A stretch of DNA of 64,000 nucleotides from Planctomycetota bacterium (GTDB lineage: Bacteria > Planctomycetota > UBA1135): assembly GCA_008501825.1 (NCBI GenBank), contig QQUA01000013.1:496001-560000 (forward strand), read 5' to 3'. Within the stretch, counting starts at the first letter, position 1, and every line of letters starts with the position of its first letter. The position numbers and the translations under genes are program-made. The notes under the pieces are model-generated. The model searched no databases and was not told where the DNA came from. It saw nothing but the letters and a program-made list of their open reading frames with translations. Shown here piece after piece: positions 58,314 to 64,000 of the stretch.

Positions 58314-61300
58314 ATTTCGGCTCCCGGGCAAGCCTCTAAGTGGATGACTTTTGCATTCGGATGAAAGGCCGGAAAGGCCCGGTTTCGCCGCACTCGATTA
58401 CCGCTGAATTCCAAGCGAGCCACTGAACGGGCGGCCAACAACGGCAAGTCGAAAGTAAAGAAATCGTTTTCTTGAATGCGAATGCTTTGGTGATAAGGCC
58501 TTTGCTGAGCCTCTAAATCGGGAATCTGCGGTTGAATGGCGATGACGGCATCGGTGAATTGATACAAACTGGTCAAACAATTTTCAAAGCGGTTGCGTCG
58601 GATCCAAACTTCGCTGCAAGGACCGCTTTCATACCAGGAACCGGCGTCGCCGGAAATCAAGATGGCGCTGCCGGAACTATGATCGAAGTGGTTGTTTTCA
58701 ATCACGATTCGTTTCGAGGAACTGAACAAGGCGCCTCGGGCACGGTGATTCCGGATCTGATTGTGAGAGAACAGGACTTCCGGATAGGCGGCGAGGTTTT
58801 CCACTACGTCACCCGGCCGGCAATCCGGCGGTCGTCCTCCTTCGAAAGTCAGCCGAAACTCCCGGTCGGAAAGCTTGCGTACCTGCTTCACGACGGCTTG
58901 ATCGTAGGCATCCAAAGTTTGGCTGCGAACGAATCGCAAGGGGTCGCCGGGGCGAGCGAAATCAAAGCCCAAGCTCTGATGGTGCATAAAAGAAACGCGA
59001 AGCCCGCCTCCATCTTCCAAGGCCACCACTTTCAAATAAGTCCCGTGAACGTTGATCGCGTCATCCATCATGCCTTCGAACAAGGCTTGCTCCACCCGAA
59101 TCCAATCGCGGCAATGGGAAAAGTGAGTGGCGTCGGCACTGGTAGTAAAAACCCGATCGGAATCCGGCGGAATGCGCACGCCGCCGCCCCGGATGGCCAC
59201 CCGCTCTGAATCTTGCACCAGCCAACCCATCCCTTCCGCCTGGTGAACCCAAACGTCGGTGAAGCGGACGTCCCGGCTCCGTTGCACCAAAATTCCAGGA
59301 TGGGGCCGGCCGCCATGGCGAAGGACCAAGTGATTTCCAGGTTTCGGTTCAAGACCGGAACCGAGCAGTTCGATCCGGCCCTGGCCGATCGACTGCACGC
59401 GCCCTCGAAACGGCAGATCACCGGTGCGATAAGCCACTCGCCCGCTTTCTTTTTCAAATTCCAAGCACGACCAAACCGGGACTGCCGGAAAAGGACCGGT
59501 CATCCAAAGCGCCCCGTCTCGAATTTCATAGGGATATTCCGAGCTCAAAGCCAGTTCCAAGCGCTGCCCGTCCGCTCGTAAGACCGTCGCTTGAGAATGG
59601 TGAGGCCGGGGAAAGTCGATGCGGATTCCAGCAACTTCCACCTCTTGGCTATCGGAAATCGCTAGCGGAAGCAAACGGCCGTGGAACCGCCATACCGCCC
59701 CCTCTCCCTCAAGCCGAAATCCCTGGAAACCACAAAGGGGAATGCTGACGGCTTTGGGGGAATCCGGATCGTGATTGGAAAGAAACCAGCGGTGCCGAGC
59801 TTCTTGACTCGGAAAGAAATCATAAACGCCGGGAGGAAAAACCAAGGTCGCGTTCTTTCCTTGCCGGGCGGCTTGCAAAGCCCGATGCACTCCGGCGGTG
59901 GCATCGGCTCCCGAATCGGGCACGACGCCGAAATCCGTGACCCTCAGGGTCAAATTCTCAATCGGCTGAAAAGAATCCGGCTGCGGTACTTGGCGGAGTT
60001 CCAACCAATCGGCATGGTCGGAATGGTTGCCATCGCCGGCATCGACCACCTGCAAATAAAGCACCGCCAAGCCGGTCAAAGAAACGGAAAAGGGATGGGC
60101 CGGATCTCCCCGCCGGCGAATCCCGCTGCGCCACAACACCCGTTCCCCGCTGCGAATGATGAATTCCACCGAGGCCGGCTCCCCGGCTTCGTCGTCGACT
60201 CCGACCAAACCGGTCAAGGTGGCAGGCGAACGGTCATGGAACAAAGGGATTTCCGATTCGGCATGGGTGCCGATTCCCCGGGCGTAGGTTCTTCCCGCCA
60301 CTCGAAGCGGACGCCCGCCCACGCTTCGCCCACGTCTCAAGCTTCCCCAAGCTTGGCTGGCCAAGCGGGCCTCTCGATCTTGCAAAGGCCGGGCATGGGC
60401 CGGAGGCGGATCCACCGGAGCCGGCTGCCGAACCCAGGAAAAGCGGCGGATCTCCGGCGGCAAGCGAACTTCCAAAGTCGCACCGGGTTCCAAGCTCTGC
60501 CGGTAATGCCAACCATCCGGACCATCCACGTCCACTTCCAATCGGTCTTGAACTCGACGGACGTGCAGATCGAAACGGCTGCGAAACGCGCGGACGTCCA
60601 ACAAACTCATGCCCGACCAAGCTTGCGGCAAGCGTGGGTTCAATTGGAAAGTGTCGAAAGCGGTGGCTTGAAAACCGAACATGCCTTCGGTCACCACTCG
60701 GGCGTATAGGGCACTTTCGGCGGAAAGATGGCGTTGATCGCCTTCCGGCCAAGCTTCCACCGGATAGGGCACGTGATCGCCCAGCAACCGGCGCTGGGAA
60801 TAAGCGCGGAAATATTCCAAGGCTCTTTCGGTGTCGCCGGCGGCGAAGGCTCCGCGCAAGCCGTACAGAGTCGATCGATCCCAAAAACTGCGGTCGGTAG
60901 CGATCGATTTCAATCCATCGGCAGTCCATAGATGGGGAGAGAATAAAGCGTTCAAAGTCCCTTCCCGGCGCTCGAACAGACCCATGGCCAGCGGAACGCA
61001 GATCCAAGAGCGTAAGACTTCACTGCCCTCGTGGTATCGATAGGTTTCAAATCCTTCAATTTCGGCGCCGAAAAATCTTTCCACCGCCTCGGCCAACTCG
61101 GCGGCCCTTTCTTCCAAGCCTTGGCTGACTGCCGGATCTTGCTTCAAAGAACGGGCAAGATGAGCGGCATCTAATAGAGCCCGGTAATAAAGCATGGAGG
61201 TATTCAAATTAGTCCGGCCGTGAGGCAATCGACCTTCCAACTCATCTCGATCGGAAGCCACCACCCCTTCCTCGGTCAAGCGGCGCCGGCAATATTCCAG

Positions 61301-62482
61301 GCACCACGCAATCAACGGCCAAAGTTCTTTCGCCGCCTCCGGTTCTCCCAAGGTCAAGGCGAAGCGGCTGGCACCATAAGCCACCATGGCGGCATCGCCG
61401 CGATCGCCGGCTCCTTGCCAAACATCGCGTCCTTCGGCGATGATCGAACTCGGAAGGAAGAAATAATCCGGGTTTTGAAACCGGGCGAAATGCCGCAGCG
61501 CGTTCCAGGTGGCTTCATTGGCTGCCGGATCCCCGAGAAATGGAAAAAACGGTCCGGCGTATTCAATGCTGTCATTGGCCCAAATCGCGGCGTAGTAGCG
61601 GGTCCCGCCTGGAGCGTGCATCAAGCCGCCTTCGGTTTCCAAGACGCTTTCCGCCGCCCGCAGCTTGGCCAAAGCGAAGGCAGCGTTCAAAGCCGGTTCC
61701 GGACATTGGAAGTTCAGACTTCCCTGGCACAGCCGTTTCACCCATTGGCGGCGTTTTTGCTGAGCATCGGGTTCCAACTCGGCAGCGGCCGGCAAAGCTC
61801 CGGCTTTGGCCGCCCGAATTTCCGAGCGCCAGTGCAAACTTTCGCCACCGGCCAGGCTTCGTTCCGACACTTCCGGTCCCCAAAATCGGATTTCATAAGC
61901 CCCGTCTTTCCCTTCCGAGGCTGGAGTCTTTTCCAACTTTTGATGCCCTTTCACGGCGATGCGAAAAATTTCGTCGCTTCGATTGCTCAACTCAAAGTCC
62001 TGATAGATCGCCGCTTGTTCCAAAGAGGGAAAAATACACCGGCGCAACCATAAACCCGGTTGAATTTCCGATTCCACCGTCAGCAGGCCATCGAATTGAA
62101 AAGCTTGCGGTCTTTGGGCAAGCAAAGGCTCGCCGTTCACCAGAAGAGCGCCTTCCTGTTCGACGCTGAAATCGCGTTGCAAGCTGGCGTGAGTGTCGTC
62201 CGGCAAGGTCCGCAAGCCGGGCCAAACCACCGTTTGCCGCCAAAGCAAGTTTCCTTCCTCGTCGACTCCGTATCGAGCCACCACGGAAACCCGGCGCCCG
62301 GTCATCTCCAGGTGATCTTGGTGCGGCAGGCGCCGGTCCCTGCGGAGATCCCAGTGCAACTTGGGCCCGTCTTCCTGAAACCGCCAGCGGGTAGCTACGG
62401 CTGCCGGCTCTTGCGGACGGCCGGCAAGCAGCAAAAGGCCAAAACTCAACAGGGAGGGAAGAGTCACGGGAAGGGACGCCAA
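58289..62482 (-). CDS. Three-domain exported glycosidase: six-hairpin GH, NPCBM and GH110-like beta-helix
   Basis: A 1397-residue exported protein (signal LPSLLSFGLLLLAGRPQ). The N-terminal beta-sandwich and (alpha/alpha)6 toroid (about 1-670) show AIWANDSIEYAGPFFPFLGD, PHGRTNLNTSMLYYRALLD, DRSFWDRSTLYGLRGA and GDQRHLSAESALYARV, as in six-hairpin glycosidases. The middle (about 715-825) is an NPCBM carbohydrate-binding module (YARGIGTHAES, LTGLVGVDDEAG, VVDAGDGNHSDHADWLEL). The C-terminal part (about 843-1390) is a right-handed beta-helix like GH110 alpha-1,3-galactosidases, with DFGVVPDSGADAT and DDAINVHGTY. It likely attacks a galactose-containing glycan outside the cytoplasm. The start may be TTG 62482 or GTG 62467. 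Confidence 0.8.
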   Translation of the reverse strand: MASLPVTLPSLLSFGLLLLAGRPQEPAAVATRWRFQEDGPKLHWDLRRDRRLPHQDHLEMTGRRVSVVARYGVDEEGNLLWRQTVVWPGLRTLPDDTHASLQRDFSVEQEGALLVNGEPLLAQRPQAFQFDGLLTVESEIQPGLWLRRCIFPSLEQAAIYQDFELSNRSDEIFRIAVKGHQKLEKTPASEGKDGAYEIRFWGPEVSERSLAGGESLHWRSEIRAAKAGALPAAAELEPDAQQKRRQWVKRLCQGSLNFQCPEPALNAAFALAKLRAAESVLETEGGLMHAPGGTRYYAAIWANDSIEYAGPFFPFLGDPAANEATWNALRHFARFQNPDYFFLPSSIIAEGRDVWQGAGDRGDAAMVAYGASRFALTLGEPEAAKELWPLIAWCLEYCRRRLTEEGVVASDRDELEGRLPHGRTNLNTSMLYYRALLDAAHLARSLKQDPAVSQGLEERAAELAEAVERFFGAEIEGFETYRYHEGSEVLRSWICVPLAMGLFERREGTLNALFSPHLWTADGLKSIATDRSFWDRSTLYGLRGAFAAGDTERALEYFRAYSQRRLLGDHVPYPVEAWPEGDQRHLSAESALYARVVTEGMFGFQATAFDTFQLNPRLPQAWSGMSLLDVRAFRSRFDLHVRRVQDRLEVDVDGPDGWHYRQSLEPGATLEVRLPPEIRRFSWVRQPAPVDPPPAHARPLQDREARLASQAWGSLRRGRSVGGRPLRVAGRTYARGIGTHAESEIPLFHDRSPATLTGLVGVDDEAGEPASVEFIIRSGERVLWRSGIRRRGDPAHPFSVSLTGLAVLYLQVVDAGDGNHSDHADWLELRQVPQPDSFQPIENLTLRVTDFGVVPDSGADATAGVHRALQAARQGKNATLVFPPGVYDFFPSQEARHRWFLSNHDPDSPKAVSIPLCGFQGFRLEGEGAVWRFHGRLLPLAISDSQEVEVAGIRIDFPRPHHSQATVLRADGQRLELALSSEYPYEIRDGALWMTGPFPAVPVWSCLEFEKESGRVAYRTGDLPFRGRVQSIGQGRIELLGSGLEPKPGNHLVLRHGGRPHPGILVQRSRDVRFTDVWVHQAEGMGWLVQDSERVAIRGGGVRIPPDSDRVFTTSADATHFSHCRDWIRVEQALFEGMMDDAINVHGTYLKVVALEDGGGLRVSFMHHQSLGFDFARPGDPLRFVRSQTLDAYDQAVVKQVRKLSDREFRLTFEGGRPPDCRPGDVVENLAAYPEVLFSHNQIRNHRARGALFSSSKRIVIENNHFDHSSGSAILISGDAGSWYESGPCSEVWIRRNRFENCLTSLYQFTDAVIAIQPQIPDLEAQQRPYHQSIRIQENDFFTFDLPLLAARSVARLEFSGNRVRRNRAFPAFHPNAKVIHLEACPGAEIQKDWPSD

Positions 62483-62588
62483 GTTTTCGGAAGGGAGGGC
62501 GGGTTGGGAGGGCCGCCCTGTCCGCCATAGCGGCCGCGGGCCGGAGGGTTGCCAGTCGCTTTCGGCTGGAAACGAAAAGGCAAACTCA

Positions 62589-63359
62589 CTAGTTGGACTT
62601 AAGTTCGGCCATCATGCTTGCCAACAACTTCGAATGGGCGACCAAAGCCTTTCCCGTGGCGGGATTACACCCCCCTTGCCAATCGTCGTAACCGCCGCCG
62701 GCTTCCTGAACCAGAATCGGAAACGGGGCTAAATCCCACAGCTCGACTCCGTATTCGATCCAGATGTCGGCGGTGCCGTCCAGGTATTGGGAGAAACCGG
62801 CCACGTCGCCGTGGCTGCGAACCCGCTTGGCCCGTTGCAAACAGGAGGCGAAACCTGGAATCTCTCTCAATAGGGCTTCGAAGTTGCCGGCACTCAACGT
62901 GGCTTCGGACAACTTGTCGACCGAGGACACTTGCAAGGCTCCTTGGTCGCTCCAAGCCCCCTGTCCTTTCGCTCCCCAATAAAGGCGCCGGCGAGCCGGT
63001 AAAGCAAATGCCCCGGCGACGATGCCTTCAGGTCCTTGTAAAGCGACCAAAGGACCCCAGCAATCTTCTCCCCGAGTGAAGGGATAGGTCCCGTCAAGCG
63101 GATCCACGATCCAACGCCAAGGACCGGGCCGGCCTAGGGAACCGCTTTCTTCGGTGAAATAGGCGTGTTCGGGAAAAGCATCCTGAAGGACTTTCAGAAT
63201 GGCTTTGTCCGCCGCTTGATCCGCTTCCGTCACCGGTGATCCGTCGGCCTTTTGCTCCACTTGGAAGCGGCCTTGGAAAAAGGACAAGGCGGCTTGTCCC
63301 CCTCGTTCGGCGGCCAAGCGAGCCACCGCCATGACTTCGGCCATCTCGGGATCTTTCAT
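62589..63359 (-). CDS. Inositol-monophosphatase-family phosphatase, HisN-like
   Basis: A 256-residue Mg-dependent, Li-sensitive-type phosphatase. Metal motifs are FTEESG (Glu-Glu), WIVDPLDGTYPF (DPxDGT) and VELWDLAPFPILVQEAGG (WDxA). The short loop YPFTRGEDCWG resembles histidinol-phosphate phosphatase HisN more than inositol monophosphatase (NFVHG). ATG 63357-63359 overlaps the murB stop as ATGA, so translation is coupled to murB. The substrate remains open between histidinol phosphate, inositol phosphate and bisphosphonucleotide. Confidence 0.85.
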   Translation of the reverse strand: MKDPEMAEVMAVARLAAERGGQAALSFFQGRFQVEQKADGSPVTEADQAADKAILKVLQDAFPEHAYFTEESGSLGRPGPWRWIVDPLDGTYPFTRGEDCWGPLVALQGPEGIVAGAFALPARRRLYWGAKGQGAWSDQGALQVSSVDKLSEATLSAGNFEALLREIPGFASCLQRAKRVRSHGDVAGFSQYLDGTADIWIEYGVELWDLAPFPILVQEAGGGYDDWQGGCNPATGKALVAHSKLLASMMAELKSN

Positions 63360-64000
63360 GCTGGTTCCGGTTCCGGCCAAATCACCAGTTCAGCCTGCAA
63401 ATCGATGCCGAAGCGGTCGGCGACGGCTTGATGCATGCGCTGCATCAATGTTCGCACTTGAGCCGCCCGGGCGCCTCCGGCGTTGACGATGAAATTGGCG
63501 TGGCGCTCACTCACCAACGCCGCTCCTTCTCTCTGTCCTTTCATGCCGGCGGCATCCAGCAGCCTTCCGGCCGAATCCTGCGGCGGATTTTTGAAGGCAC
63601 AACCGGCCGAACTCAAAGTGACCGGTTGGCTGGCGTTTTTCTTTTTCAAAAGGCTTTCCATGCGCTGGCGGATCACCGCTTCCTTTTCCGGTTTCAGAGA
63701 AAGCAAGACTTCCACCACCACCGCGCCTCGCAGATTGCCGTCCCGATATCCAGGCCGAACTTGCTCGGGAGTCCAAGCTTCCAATCGACCGTCCGGCCAC
63801 CAAAGAGTCACTTCTTCCACCTCGTCCCAAAGGCCCCAATCGGCCCCGCCGGCGTTCATGGCCAAGGCACCCCCAATTTGCCCCGGAACGCCGATCAAGG
63901 ATTCCACTCCGGATAGACCGAGTTCGGCAGCGCCGCGAACCAAGGATGGCAAAGTCACCCCCGGCCATAGCCGAAGTTTGTTTTCCTCGCGAAAACTACG
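63356..64000 (-). CDS. murB: UDP-N-acetylenolpyruvoylglucosamine reductase MurB, 5' end beyond the window
   Basis: The frame is open to base 64000 and 214 C-terminal residues are visible, about two thirds of the family's usual 300. MurB reduces UDP-GlcNAc-enolpyruvate to UDP-MurNAc in peptidoglycan synthesis. FAD-domain motif GVPGQIGGALAMNAGG, the RPGYRDGNLRG segment, SAGCAFKNPP with Cys at the catalytic Ser position (common in many MurB), ERHANFIVN and LQAELVIW (Glu) are all present. This shows that the organism makes peptidoglycan, in line with the SpoIID, LysM and SH3b proteins in the window. Confidence 0.95.
   Translation of the reverse strand, partial: RSFREENKLRLWPGVTLPSLVRGAAELGLSGVESLIGVPGQIGGALAMNAGGADWGLWDEVEEVTLWWPDGRLEAWTPEQVRPGYRDGNLRGAVVVEVLLSLKPEKEAVIRQRMESLLKKKNASQPVTLSSAGCAFKNPPQDSAGRLLDAAGMKGQREGAALVSERHANFIVNAGGARAAQVRTLMQRMHQAVADRFGIDLQAELVIWPEPEPA

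Noticed and set aside
59681..60709. Plus-strand frame (342 codons) inside the glycosidase fusion
   Set aside because: Arg/Pro/Gln-rich antisense shadow; the NPCBM and GH110 signals are on the other strand.
1..64000. tRNA genes, CRISPR arrays, insertion sequences or prophage
   Set aside because: The gaps between genes are mostly under 300 bp, and I found no tRNA-like T-arm context outside genes, no regularly spaced repeats and no transposase or integrase motifs.

Overview
The window looks like one contiguous stretch of a moderately GC-rich bacterial chromosome, most likely from a planctomycete. The lineage call is an inference from gene content. It rests on secreted FG-GAP and right-handed beta-helix proteins that end in a beta-sandwich tail, an ECF sigma factor overlapping a Ser/Thr kinase with an extracytoplasmic repeat region, an ECF sigma factor paired with a membrane-anchored VWA protein, and late menaquinone genes of the UbiX/UbiA/MenG type. 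I see no rRNA, CRISPR array, insertion sequence or integrase, and no tRNA that I could recognise by eye. Both ends cut through genes: an FG-GAP protein on the left and murB on the right.

Layout. Positions 1-1589 hold the FG-GAP protein. Positions 1677-8123 are one tight minus-strand operon, menG > CPBP protease > ubiX > ubiA > holA > mutL > Mut7-C, which joins menaquinone tailoring to replication and repair genes. Positions 8272-11406 encode a large beta-propeller lipoprotein. Positions 11688-15126 form a plus-strand operon ruvB-spoIID-like-tgt with 4-nt GTGA and TTGA overlaps. Positions 15095-19458 hold cstA, an SH3b protein and a PhoD-like lipoprotein. rmuC follows. Positions 20841-22217 hold a thioredoxin-like gene with an in-frame TGA exactly at the first Cys of a CxxC motif, i.e. 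a probable selenoprotein (UxxC) with a bSECIS-like hairpin. Positions 22294-24183 hold a duplicated, degenerate peptidase-MA-like protein. Positions 24483-28248 hold an ECF sigma factor and a transmembrane VWA protein. Next come adenosine deaminase, a HAD protein, a DUF819-M20-DUF6941 operon, a toroid-repeat protein, thrS-SDR and a penicillin-acylase-like enzyme.

Positions 41236-47575 look more accessory, with two beta-helix proteins flanking a sigma factor/kinase pair and a visibly lower GC content in the first beta-helix gene. Positions 48003-51352 are a BlaI/BlaR1-type operon led by a secreted LysM coiled-coil protein. Upstream of it are two tandem sites that closely match the TACTAC-N4-GTAGTA pattern of BlaI/MecI operators. 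The rest holds a GNAT, a Tat-exported TIM-barrel protein, an RND pump with its adaptor, a phosphodiesterase-type phosphatase, a 1397-residue fusion (six-hairpin glycosidase, NPCBM, GH110-like beta-helix), an inositol-monophosphatase-family enzyme and murB.

Genome style: genes are packed very tightly, many starts are GTG or TTG in 4-nt stop/start overlaps, and five of eight convergent gene pairs overlap at their 3' ends. The main findings are the unannotatable-by-default selenoprotein, the BlaI operator and its unusual regulon, and the GH/NPCBM/GH110 fusion.
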